From: Deltaproteobacteria bacterium
GTDB lineage: Bacteria > Desulfobacterota > Syntrophobacteria > BM002
Direction: 5' to 3'
Assembly: GCA_022340745.1 (NCBI GenBank)
Contig: JAJDNL010000053.1
Span: 1 to 40,964 of the forward strand
DNA: 40,964 bases
In this document: piece by piece, positions 24,549 through 31,949 of the stretch
Layout: the number at the start of each line of letters is the position of its first letter
How positions within the stretch are numbered: the stretch's first letter is position 1
Translations under genes and position numbers: made by a program
Notes under the pieces: generated by a model
Databases searched by the model: none
Told to the model about the DNA's origin: nothing
What the model saw: the letters and a program-made list of their open reading frames with translations, nothing else

Positions 24549-25922
24549 ATGGCAGATGAATCCGCAGTGCAAGTAGAGAGTAAAGCTGCGACCCTGATTG
24601 AGCCCGATCTGAATTTCGTTCGGGAGCTCAAAGAGGCGGGGGGAGACACACTAAAGAAGTGCTTTCAGTGTGCCACCTGCTCGGTGGTCTGTGCGCTTTC
24701 TCCCGATCAGAAACCCTATCCCCGCAAAGAAATGGTGTACTCCCAGTGGGGTCTGAAGGACAAGTTGGTAAACAATGTCGATGTCTGGCTTTGCCACTAC
24801 TGCAATGACTGCTCGACCCATTGTCCCAGAGGTGCCAGGCCCGGAGATACCCTGCGAGCCGTCCGTGCCCTGAGCTTCCGGCATTTTGCCTTTCCCAGCT
24901 TCATGGGGAAGATCGTCGGTGAGAAAAAATACTTACCGATCATGCTTGCCATCCCGGTGCTCATCCTCTTGCTTGGCATTAAAATAGCAGGAGGCCATAT
25001 CCCTGAGGGAGCGGTGGAGTACCGTGACTTGTTTCCACTCCTTCTGGTGGATGCTATCTTTGTCACGGTTACGTTCCTGGCCATAGGATCCATAGGGTTT
25101 GGCCTTTGGAACTTTTTACAAGGTATACACGCCAATGCGGTCGCGGAAGGCTACGCGGAAGATAAACCGCTGGCGATGGGCGACTATGTCAAGAGCCTGA
25201 TCTCGGTAATTCCCACCATTTTGTTGCACGACAAATTTAAGCTTTGCACCACCAACCGCGATCGCTACTGGGCCCACATCCTTGTGTTGGTTGGCTTTGT
25301 GGGTCTGTTCATTGTTACCAATTTAGGCTTTGTCGGCATTTATGGCGGGCCCCTTCTCGGCATAAATACAGATTTTCTGGCTCCACCATACTCAATTGCC
25401 AACCCGATAAAGTTGTTCGCCCTGCTTGTGGGCATCGGGTTGCTGGGGGGTATTCTCCTGGTAATCGCCAATCGGCTTAAGCCCAAAGATGCCGAGAGCA
25501 CCATTAGCTATCTTGATTGGTCTCTGATTGTTGCTGTCTTGGTCACGGTTTCCACAGGGCTTCTGACCTGGATTGGCAGGGTGGGCAATTTGGGTACTGT
25601 CGCCTATGGTATTTACTTCCTGCATCTGGGTTCAGTCTTCTACATCATCGCCTACCTGCCCTATAGCAAACTGGCCCATATGTTCTACCGCACAGTAGCA
25701 ATGGGCTACGCTGCTTACATCGATCGGCCTTTTGGGGTAGAAGGAGTCGCAGCTGCACCTGTGGCCGCTCCAGAAGTTGAGCCGACTCCGGCTGCCGAAG
25801 AACCGGCCGCCGAGGCGGAACCGGTGGAGGAGAAAGCTGAGGCTCCTGCGGAGGTTGAGGCTGAAGCTCCTGCAGAGCCTGAGGAAGAAAAGCCGGCAGA
25901 AGAGGAAGAGAAGAAAGAGTAG
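24549..25922 (+). CDS. qmoC: Quinone-interacting membrane-bound oxidoreductase subunit C, with acidic tail
   Basis: Membrane subunit that oxidises menaquinol and passes electrons to QmoAB. 457 residues. The HdrC-like N-terminal domain has two [4Fe-4S] sites: Cys38, Cys41, Cys44, Cys48 and Cys82, Cys85, Cys88, Cys92. About six transmembrane helices follow (HdrE/cytochrome b type, roughly residues 135-380), with histidines suitable for heme b, such as those in LHDKFK and WAHILV. Residues about 400-457 are an extra tail made almost only of Ala, Glu, Pro, Val and Lys with no aromatic residue. Most family members that I know end near the last helix. GGAGG precedes the ATG. Confidence 0.96.
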   Translation: MADESAVQVESKAATLIEPDLNFVRELKEAGGDTLKKCFQCATCSVVCALSPDQKPYPRKEMVYSQWGLKDKLVNNVDVWLCHYCNDCSTHCPRGARPGDTLRAVRALSFRHFAFPSFMGKIVGEKKYLPIMLAIPVLILLLGIKIAGGHIPEGAVEYRDLFPLLLVDAIFVTVTFLAIGSIGFGLWNFLQGIHANAVAEGYAEDKPLAMGDYVKSLISVIPTILLHDKFKLCTTNRDRYWAHILVLVGFVGLFIVTNLGFVGIYGGPLLGINTDFLAPPYSIANPIKLFALLVGIGLLGGILLVIANRLKPKDAESTISYLDWSLIVAVLVTVSTGLLTWIGRVGNLGTVAYGIYFLHLGSVFYIIAYLPYSKLAHMFYRTVAMGYAAYIDRPFGVEGVAAAPVAAPEVEPTPAAEEPAAEAEPVEEKAEAPAEVEAEAPAEPEEEKPAEEEEKKE

Positions 25923-25950
25923 AGTAGCTTACAACCAAAATCGAGCTATT

Positions 25951-25987
25951 AAAAAGCCCGGTCCTCTCTAGGAGGCCGGGCTTTTTT
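25951..25987 (+). terminator. Rho-independent terminator after qmoC
   Basis: AAAAAGCCCGG and CCGGGCTTTTTT form the stem with a TCCTCTCTAGGAGG middle, followed by a T-run. The A-tract on the left makes it bidirectional. It closes the sulfate-reduction cluster 29 bases after qmoC. Confidence 0.95.
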
Positions 25988-26017
25988 GGTACGATTTGCA
26001 AAAGAACAGAACATGAA

Positions 26018-26121
26018 CCTCCTCTCCCCTTGAGGGGAGAGGACTAAAGTGAGGGGTGAGAAGGCTGTCATATTGCCCCCCTCACCCTAACCCTCTCCCC
26101 CCAGAGGGTGGAGAGGGGATT
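26018..26121. repeat. CTCTCCCC/GGGGAGAG dispersed palindromic repeat
   Basis: Hairpin CTCTCCCCttgaGGGGAGAG followed by the phrase CCCTCACCCTAACCCTCTCC (about 26081-26100) and a second hairpin that ends GGAGAGGGGA. This phrase occurs between genes in many bacterial genomes. It is non-coding. Confidence 0.75.
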
Positions 26122-26204
26122 TTTAACCGGCTATGGTGATAGAGAAATAGAGGATTTCATTTCAATGACAGAGTTTGCAAAAACGTTCCAACGTGTCTAT
26201 AGTT

Positions 26205-26286
26205 AGAGATGTGGCATATGAGATATGGGATTAAAAAGAGAAGGTATTTATCTCACATCCCAAATCTCACATCTCACATCAACTGG
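26205..26286. repeat. Heptad palindrome (GAGATAT / CTCACAT words)
   Basis: Left units GAGATGT, GGCATAT, GAGATAT, GGGATTA; right units CTCACAT, CCCAAAT, CTCACAT, CTCACAT, at 7-nt steps around an AT-rich loop. It lies 36 bases upstream of the small gene at 26322. Confidence 0.8.
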
Positions 26287-26321
26287 TGAGAAGGCTATTT
26301 CAATAGACAGGGAGATTATTC

Positions 26322-26711
26322 ATGCCCAGTGAATCTGAGAACAACAACGGCATGCCCGTAATTGACACAGGCGAGTCCTGCCCAACCTGCCACCAATACT
26401 TCGACAAAGAGGATGAGTGCTGGGGAAACTACGTACCCCTGACCCGAGATGAGGAAGCGATTCTAGCGCAAATGCGAACGGTAAAGGCAAAAGTAACCGA
26501 GACCAAGAGACGGCTAGAAGAATTTGAGGGTCGAAATGGATTCAAGCCGGTAAGCGGCGATGCTGTGGATGAGACAACCACCGAAGAGCAGAGCCAATGG
26601 CTAGAGCTGAAACAGAATATGGATACGCTCAGAGAGGAATGGCGGCAGCTGGATGAGAAACGCCAGGAAGCAGCAGCATTCAGGATGAAGATCCTGGGGC
26701 ACGATGACTGA
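26322..26711 (+). CDS. Small coiled-coil protein with one CxxC pair
   Basis: 129 residues, no signal peptide. A CPTCHQYF motif (Cys20, Cys23) lies near the N terminus. It is followed by a highly charged region, residues 45-125, that is predicted to be helical with a coiled-coil character (KAKVTETKRRLEEFE and LKQNMDTLREEWRQLDEKR). The single CxxC would give only half of a zinc ribbon, suggesting a dimer or redox pair. The start codon follows a weak AGGGAG. No family recognised. It stands alone between qmoC and the SEC-C gene. Confidence 0.7.
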   Translation: MPSESENNNGMPVIDTGESCPTCHQYFDKEDECWGNYVPLTRDEEAILAQMRTVKAKVTETKRRLEEFEGRNGFKPVSGDAVDETTTEEQSQWLELKQNMDTLREEWRQLDEKRQEAAAFRMKILGHDD

Positions 26712-26715
26712 TAAA

Positions 26716-26953
26716 CTAGGCACTCCTTCGACAGGCTCAGGACAAGTAGGGACTAAGCACTAGGCACTTCGAAAATTTCGAATTGCGAAACTGGGAACCC
26801 GCCCCCAGGGTGGGAGTCCGAAGGACAATTTCAAAATAGAAAATTAGAATTTTGCCTTCCGTCCTCTGATGTCTGACCTCTGATGTCTGATCTCTGACTT
26901 CTGGCTTCTGAATACTTGCTTTTGGTCCCCAGTGTTTAGTTCTTGGTGCCTAG
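26716..26953. repeat. Composite repeat: 35-bp inverted-repeat partner plus 13-unit heptad run
   Basis: Positions 26716-26750 begin CTAGGCACTCCTTCGACAGG and match 31907-31941 exactly on the opposite strand. From 26863 to 26953 there are 13 successive heptads in one register. They start with CCTCTGA/TGTCTGA alternation, move to CTTCTGG and CTTCTGA (26898, 26905) and end with TGTTTAG (26933), TTCTTGG (26940) and TGCCTAG (26947). The last pairs with CTAGGCA at the left end. No gene. Confidence 0.88.
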
Positions 26954-26959
26954 TTAGAT

Positions 26960-28264
26960 CTACTTCTTGCCTTCCTTTATCTTCTTGAGATGATTGATCG
27001 CCCAGGAAATGCGAGGTTTTTTCCCGATCCTGTTGTTAACTTCCTCAAGGGTGGGTAGAAGATCAACCCGATCTCTCTTGCCGAGGACCAGCCCAGCCCA
27101 ATCCACCACCGCAGGCACCTCATGGTCGAGAAGTTCCTGCAAGAAATCATCCACACCAGGTGCTTCAAGGTTGCTCAACATATTGATGAAACCCACCTTA
27201 AGTTCATCAAAGTCATGGTCACGTCCAAAAACATCACGGATGTATGGGAGTACGTCAGGTCCAAGAGCTTCAAGGTGCTTGAGGCAAGCCTCAGAGACGT
27301 AGTGATAATTGAACATGGTGATATCCATGAGGCTGCGAATGGCCATCTCTGTGGAGTAATGCGCAAGTATATCTGGGACGAATAGCGTAGCCCAGGAAAA
27401 CTGGCTCATAACGTGGACTAGATAGGGAATGGCATCCGGGCCGACCTGCTTGAGCTGATCTATGGTGGGCGCCAGAGCCTCTTTCCTCTGCTCGAGCCCC
27501 TGCTCTTGTTGGGCGGGGAAGCGCTCCAGATCGTTGGCGGAACGCAGTTCAACAATGAGAGCGGCAACCTCAGGATCTGGAGGCTCGGGTAGTAGGCCGT
27601 TATATTCCTCGGCCTTCAAGGCTATCCAGTATTTTTCCAGCCAGGTCTCAGGGGCATAAAAGTGAGGTGCTCCACTGTCGTCACCCTCTGGTAAGCGCTT
27701 GTGACGACCGTGTTCAATAAAGAAGGTTTTTTCCTCTTTTGCCACCTCCCAGCGGCTGCGGCAGAGAGCAATGGCCTCGTCATGTTGACTCGTAGACAGA
27801 TAGGCAGTGGCCAGGGTATCATGGATTCGGTCATCCTCGGGATAGGTTGAGGTGAGATTGCTGGCATAACTGATGGCCTCTTCGTAATTGTTTGCCGCCA
27901 GAAGATCGAATCCTTGTACCACGTATTCGGGCGGCCCCTCCTCTTCAGCTGCCGGCTCCTGAAACTCCACACTGCCACGCAAGAGATCTTTGATCTTTTC
28001 ATGTTTGCGCAAGCAGCATTTCTTGTATTTCTTTCCAGAACCGCACAAACAGGGCTCATTACGACCAATTTTGCGTTCGGCTGCTTCACCCAGCAAACTT
28101 GTTTGGTAATGCTGCTGGGCAAAAGAATCGCTCAGGGCGATCAACTGTTCAGGGGGCATACCCACTTGTTGGGCAATCTCCTCAGGGTTTCCACCTTCCA
28201 TAACTTGGAGGATGGCATCCATTATCTCTTTGTTGGGCTTTTCTTGGTTTTCTGTGTCGGTCAC
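26960..28264 (-). CDS. SEC-C zinc-motif protein with helical repeats
   Basis: 434 residues from the GTG at 28264, which follows GGGAG at 7 bases; a TTG at 28291 has no site. A complete SEC-C motif, GRNEPCLCGSGKKYKKCC, is near residue 70, with zinc ligands Cys72, Cys74, Cys83 and Cys84 as in the SecA tail. After it come TPR-like helices (residues about 110-180), then HEAT-like repeats (about 250-430). No catalytic domain. SEC-C modules bind zinc and often contact the ribosome or SecB. The function of this architecture is unknown. Confidence 0.8.
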   Translation of the reverse strand: MTDTENQEKPNKEIMDAILQVMEGGNPEEIAQQVGMPPEQLIALSDSFAQQHYQTSLLGEAAERKIGRNEPCLCGSGKKYKKCCLRKHEKIKDLLRGSVEFQEPAAEEEGPPEYVVQGFDLLAANNYEEAISYASNLTSTYPEDDRIHDTLATAYLSTSQHDEAIALCRSRWEVAKEEKTFFIEHGRHKRLPEGDDSGAPHFYAPETWLEKYWIALKAEEYNGLLPEPPDPEVAALIVELRSANDLERFPAQQEQGLEQRKEALAPTIDQLKQVGPDAIPYLVHVMSQFSWATLFVPDILAHYSTEMAIRSLMDITMFNYHYVSEACLKHLEALGPDVLPYIRDVFGRDHDFDELKVGFINMLSNLEAPGVDDFLQELLDHEVPAVVDWAGLVLGKRDRVDLLPTLEEVNNRIGKKPRISWAINHLKKIKEGKK

Positions 28265-28293
28265 TATTGAACTCCCAAAATAATACAGCAATG

Positions 28294-28433
28294 GAAATTT
28301 GAAAATTGGGGAATTAGAAAATTGGAAAAGTAGTAAATCATGGAATGGAATACTCGCAGACTGATTGCAAAATGCTTCAATCTTTCAATGAAGAGTCCCC
28401 TAATTTCTAATTCTCTAATCGACTAATCTCTTC
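28294..28433. repeat. Weak heptad palindrome (AATTGGG / CTAATTC words)
   Basis: AT-rich 7-nt words AATTTGAAAATTGGGGAATT at about 28296-28315 face TAATTTCTAATTCTCTAATC at about 28401-28420. The arms are partly complementary. It fills most of the gap between the SEC-C gene and the small gene at 28587. The rest of that gap shows nothing. Confidence 0.6.
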
Positions 28434-28586
28434 TCATGAAGGCGTAAAAGTATCGCAGGCACCAAGAAAAGTCAACGAGTTAGCGAAATAATGCACAATT
28501 AAAGGTGGCAAAGAAAGAACACGATGCTTATACTATAAGTTGATCAAAGAAAACGGTTAAAACATGGGTTAAGAAAGGAAATTTTT

Positions 28587-28910
28587 ATGGATATGGAAAA
28601 GCCGAGGAATCCAGTTATCGTCACTTACTGTGAAGCCCTGATGAGGAAAAAAGGACTTGAGTTGGATGATGAGAACAAAGAAAAAGAACTGGACAGAATG
28701 TACAGTCTTTACGAAAGCATGCTTGGCCGCAGGATGGTTGAGACCCTGCCAGAAGATAAGAAAGCTAAGTATCTGGAAATCCTTCGCGACTTGGGGCAAC
28801 TAAATATGGAGACAATTGGGGAGATTTTTGGAGATGGCATAGCTGACCCCGCGGTGATCATGAAAGAAACGCTTGAGGAGTTTACTGATATTTATCTGGA
28901 GAATCGATAA
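28587..28910 (+). CDS. Small helical protein of unknown function
   Basis: 107 residues, acidic, all-helical by composition, without cysteines of note or a signal peptide. The segment MVETLPEDKKAKYLEILRDL is a helix pair punctuated by LPE. I recognise no family with confidence. An AGGAAA ribosome site is near the ATG. It lies 45 bases upstream of the zinc-ribbon gene on the same strand, so the two are probably co-expressed. Confidence 0.7.
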   Translation: MDMEKPRNPVIVTYCEALMRKKGLELDDENKEKELDRMYSLYESMLGRRMVETLPEDKKAKYLEILRDLGQLNMETIGEIFGDGIADPAVIMKETLEEFTDIYLENR

Positions 28911-28955
28911 CAGAGGGAAGGCGGTTCGACAGTAGATAGACAAGGAGTTCAAACA

Positions 28956-29222
28956 ATGATTAAAGAGGAGCGTCCCACGTGCCCACACTGTGGAGAACCG
29001 ATGCTCAAGTGGCAGCCACCGGCGGTAAATACCTGGAATGAACCTTATCACTACGTCTGTTTCAATGATGAATGTAGCTATTATGCTGATGGCTGGGACT
29101 ACATGCAAAAGACCCGGGAATCAAAGTCTTCCTATAGATGTCGGTTGAATCCGAGGAATAATATCTGCAATCCTATTCCGGTGTGGAGCAAACATGATTT
29201 GAAAGACGGGATTATTGAATGA
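28956..29222 (+). CDS. Small zinc-ribbon protein
   Basis: 88 residues. CPHCGEPM at residues 9-16 and VCFNDEC near residues 34-40 give a four-cysteine zinc ribbon. The aromatic phrases KWQPPAVNTWNEPYHYVC and YYADGW are shared by a conserved, uncharacterised deltaproteobacterial family that resembles ogr/Delta-like zinc fingers. It could bind nucleic acid or protein. It is preceded by the helical gene at 28587. Confidence 0.75.
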   Translation: MIKEERPTCPHCGEPMLKWQPPAVNTWNEPYHYVCFNDECSYYADGWDYMQKTRESKSSYRCRLNPRNNICNPIPVWSKHDLKDGIIE

Positions 29223-29225
29223 AAT

Positions 29226-29352
29226 AGAAAGCATAGGGCATGGAGCATAGGGCATGGAGTAGAAAAATCAGATTTGTCGTAGGCCCTACTCTTATTGAGC
29301 CTAGTGCCTAGTTTTATTGCTGACTTCTGATCGTTGACAGCTGAAAGCTTAT
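29226..29352. repeat. Heptad mosaic (GGGCATG, GCCTAGT, CTGACTT words)
   Basis: AAGCATA, GGGCATG, GAGCATA, GGGCATG, GAGTAGA near 29232-29266; then GCCTAGT twice near 29300; then CTGACTT, CTGATCG, TTGACAG, CTGAAAG from about 29322. Three of the word families seen elsewhere in the window occur together in 120 bases. Confidence 0.8.
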
Positions 29353-29369
29353 GGAAATGGCAGTGGGAA

Positions 29370-30182
29370 TCATCTTCTTCCCATTGCCCTTTTTTTTGTC
29401 TGTAGTACATTTTTCTTTGGCTGCATTGTTTTCTTGCCGAAAATGGCAAATTGTAACCACCTGAAGGCAAATTTGAGCAGTTCTGTCTCATCAGTCCGGA
29501 TTGCAGAGACGGTCCTCTTGTCAATTCGAAATAGAGTCAACAATCTGCTTTCGAAAACAAACTGCTTGAACACATCCAGGTTGTAACAGGCCATAAAGTA
29601 CATCTTGAGCTTTTCATCAGTTATGGGCGGCGGGGTATTGTCTTCTTTACTGGACTGATTTATCTTCATCCACAGGCTATTCATCTGGTTGTAGAGCTCG
29701 AGTCCCTGGTTTTCCAGCCACTCCTTATCCGTCCACTTTTTTTGCTCGTGGAATCCAAGACAGTGTGGCTCTTTTACCAAAAAGTGTTGTTCTTTCACTA
29801 TGCCGCCAACGTATTTGGCAGCCCGCGCTACAGGGTACAGACGGCAGGCGCCAGGTCGATCTTCATAAACAGTACACCCCTCTGACTGCAGAAAAGGACA
29901 AGTCTTTTTAGAATCTTTTTGCATCTTGAGCATCAGCATAGGTAAGCCGCAATTGTGTCTGACCTCGTCAGCAGTGTGTTGATCCAAAAACTCACTGGAG
30001 GAAACCCCCAACCTGTTTTTGAGACGCAAAACATCGTAAGGAGTAAGGGCAAGATCGAGATCGGAGCAGCATTTCGTAAAGCAGGGAACACCGGGGTGGC
30101 AAGCGAAGGAAAATTTACCATCCACCATGGGCTCCATCCTACTTTTTTTCAGCTCTTTGCTATCTAGCATGTTGTCTGTCAT
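29370..30182 (-). CDS. YkgJ-type cysteine-cluster protein, copy 1
   Basis: 270 residues. The YkgJ/'putative zinc- or iron-chelating' domain has Cys28, Cys34, Cys38 and Cys39 in ACHPGVPCFTKCC. It continues LTPYDVLRLKNRLGVSSSEF and ends with CPFLQSEGCTVYEDRPGACR and LYPVAR. The cysteine set is intact. The family probably binds a metal or an Fe-S cluster, and its role is not established. A C-terminal extension of about 100 residues is helical. GAGG precedes the ATG. It is a paralogue of the gene 59 bases upstream (30242-30955), in the same direction. Confidence 0.87.
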   Translation of the reverse strand: MTDNMLDSKELKKSRMEPMVDGKFSFACHPGVPCFTKCCSDLDLALTPYDVLRLKNRLGVSSSEFLDQHTADEVRHNCGLPMLMLKMQKDSKKTCPFLQSEGCTVYEDRPGACRLYPVARAAKYVGGIVKEQHFLVKEPHCLGFHEQKKWTDKEWLENQGLELYNQMNSLWMKINQSSKEDNTPPPITDEKLKMYFMACYNLDVFKQFVFESRLLTLFRIDKRTVSAIRTDETELLKFAFRWLQFAIFGKKTMQPKKNVLQTKKRAMGRR

Positions 30183-30241
30183 CTATTGTCCTCAGCAATC
30201 TACGTTTTCAATTTTTTGCCACTTTAGGCATTCTAGCTCGT

Positions 30242-30955
30242 TTACTGTCTCACTTCCCGCTCAGCCACAGTTTTCAGCCAAGAGAAGGCAAATTGCATAA
30301 GGACAAGATCGTCTGTTTTCAATGCATCCTGATCCACTGAAGGCTGGTCAACCATTTCGTAAAGCTTTTCCTTAAAAACCTGATCTCTGAAGCGGTCGAG
30401 ATCGTAGCAAGCAAGATAGAAGATGTCGGCAGCCCCAGGATATTCTTTTCTCCAACTGGTCAGCTTTTCGTCCTCAATGAGTTCTGCAAACATCTGATTC
30501 CACTCGTTATATGGTTGAAGGCCCTGATCCTCAAACCAATCCCCTAAGCGCCAAACCGTGTCGTCCTTGAGGCCCAGACAACGAGTGGAATCCACCAAGG
30601 GGATGAATTCTGTACCTGATTCATTGGCGTCCATGGGGTACATCCGGCAAGACCAGGGGCGCTGCTCACGTATCCTGCAACCCTTCTCTCCCACAAAGTA
30701 GCACCTTTTTTCGTTTTCTTCGTCCATTTTGAATTGGACGGCTGGGAGAGAGGTTTGCGGTGCTAGCAGTTTTTTGGTGTATTTCTCGAGGAACTCAGTG
30801 CTGGATATTCCGAGACGATTCTTCATCTGGACAATGTCGTAAGGTGTGAGCAGAATGTTCACATCCTGGCAGCACTGGGTAAAACAATCAATTTCGGGAT
30901 GACAACTAAAATGAAAAATATCCTCAAGGCCAAGACCCTTGTTGGTTTCGTTCAT
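30242..30955 (-). CDS. YkgJ-type cysteine-cluster protein, copy 2
   Basis: 237 residues. Same architecture as its neighbour: SCHPEIDCFTQCC (Cys18, Cys24, Cys28, Cys29), LTPYDIVQMKNRLGISSTEF, then CYFVGEKGCRIREQRPWSCR and MYPM. It shares the C-terminal helical region with FYLACYDLDRFRDQVF. The two arose by tandem duplication but have diverged substantially. Likely a metal-binding cytoplasmic protein; substrate unknown. Confidence 0.87.
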   Translation of the reverse strand: MNETNKGLGLEDIFHFSCHPEIDCFTQCCQDVNILLTPYDIVQMKNRLGISSTEFLEKYTKKLLAPQTSLPAVQFKMDEENEKRCYFVGEKGCRIREQRPWSCRMYPMDANESGTEFIPLVDSTRCLGLKDDTVWRLGDWFEDQGLQPYNEWNQMFAELIEDEKLTSWRKEYPGAADIFYLACYDLDRFRDQVFKEKLYEMVDQPSVDQDALKTDDLVLMQFAFSWLKTVAEREVRQ

Positions 30956-31000
30956 CTGCCATTCTCATTTCGTCTGAGTGGAGTTTAAGCTTCCTGCAGC

Positions 31001-31071
31001 CCGCCTCAGGCGGACTACGGGGAAAGCGCTCGCCCCGTTGAATTTCCCGAAGGAAACCCTATTCAACAGGG
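31001..31071. repeat. Palindromic intergenic repeat (CCGCCTCAGGCGG, CCCGTTGAAT)
   Basis: A short hairpin CCGCCT-ca... at 31001-31013 is followed by CCCGTTGAAT (31034-31043) paired with ATTCAACAGGG (31061-31071), which encloses TTTCC/GGAAA. It is the kind of stem found between genes in many deltaproteobacteria. It lies between the YkgJ pair and the zinc protein at 31113. Confidence 0.65.
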
Positions 31072-31112
31072 CAAGCTAGAGCATTTTCAAAGCAGAGTAA
31101 AGTATACACGTT

Positions 31113-31388
31113 TCACTTTGGGGGGCTCTTTCTTTTGCCGAGCATCGCCTTGAAGTTGCGGAGCCTTGGACTGGTGTGGATGTACTTCTCCACGAGATTC
31201 AAAGTGGCCTGATCCTCGCAGAGTATATCTCTACATCGGCAGCGTTTATTACACTTATCGCAAAAATAACTCTCGTCAAGTGGGTTACCGCATGAACACT
31301 GGGGTTCCATGACCAGTTGCCCATCTTCGAGGTAAGCGTAGTAGGCGCCAAGTTCTACAGCCCCAGCGTCTCTTGAGATTTCACTCAT
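31113..31388 (-). CDS. Small cysteine-rich (zinc-ribbon-like) protein
   Basis: 91 residues from the ATG at 31388, chosen because AGGAG lies 8 bases upstream; a longer frame to 31454 lacks a site. The middle carries eight cysteines in the pattern CSCGNPLDESYFCDKCNKRC, then CRC and C, enough for two metal sites. The last 30 residues form a helix with basic residues (LRNFKAMLGKRKSPPK). No known family. It is the last gene of the cysteine-rich block. Confidence 0.7.
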   Translation of the reverse strand: MSEISRDAGAVELGAYYAYLEDGQLVMEPQCSCGNPLDESYFCDKCNKRCRCRDILCEDQATLNLVEKYIHTSPRLRNFKAMLGKRKSPPK

Positions 31389-31502
31389 CACGTCTTCTCC
31401 TGAGATGTGCTTTTCGACCAAGAGGAAATTACTAGATTGAGATAAAAAGAACAAGCTATTATAACCCGGCTCTTACAAAAGGACCAGTGGTTTGTGAACG
31501 AG

Positions 31503-31947
31503 CATGGGGCATAGAGCATGGAGCATAGAGAAATACAGCTGGCAGCAAAATGTCAGAGGGCGGGAGCATGAGCTCTAGCTGAAAAGATCCATTCAGTTAA
31601 CACCTGTATTAAATATTGAATGTCGAACAAGAAATTTCGAATTATGAAGTTTATTGTTCTCTTGCTTCTAGCAAGGATTATCCTAAACGAACAATTCAGA
31701 GGATAAAATCAACTGATCGCGCCTCTGGATCAGATATTCTACTCTCCTTCGACATTCATTATTCCTTGTTCAATATTCTGCGGTTCAAGCCAACAGCGGC
31801 CTAGGTCTACGAAAGAGCAGCTACCTTTCACCATTCACATTGTGCTCTATGTCTCCTGGATTCTGACTCCTGAATTCTAATTCACTTTGGTGTCTAGTGT
31901 TTAGTTCCTACTTGTCCTGAGCCTGTCGAAGGAGTGCCTAGCTTTAT
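31503..31947. repeat. Large nested repeat region including the second 35-bp inverted-repeat copy
   Basis: Begins with GCATGGG, GCATAGA, GCATGGA, GCATAGA (31504 onward). A middle palindrome has AT-rich words (ATTGAAT, GTCGAAC, TTCGAAT near 31613-31645) facing TTCGACATTCATTATTCC near 31748. The right part (about 31835-31906) runs through heptads ending in GTGTCTA, GTGTTTA, GTTCCTA. Positions 31907-31941 are the exact reverse complement of 26716-26750. A 62-codon open frame inside (31616) is an accident of the palindrome. Confidence 0.8.
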
Positions 31948-31949
31948 TG

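Noticed and set aside
26018-26121. An extra terminator pair after qmoC
   Set aside because: The stems are part of a common dispersed CTCTCCCC repeat, and a stronger terminator lies just before them.
31616-31804. A 62-residue gene in the repeat region before djlA
   Set aside because: It coincides with a palindrome of AT-rich heptads, has no ribosome site and begins within the repeat word TTGAATGTCGAA.
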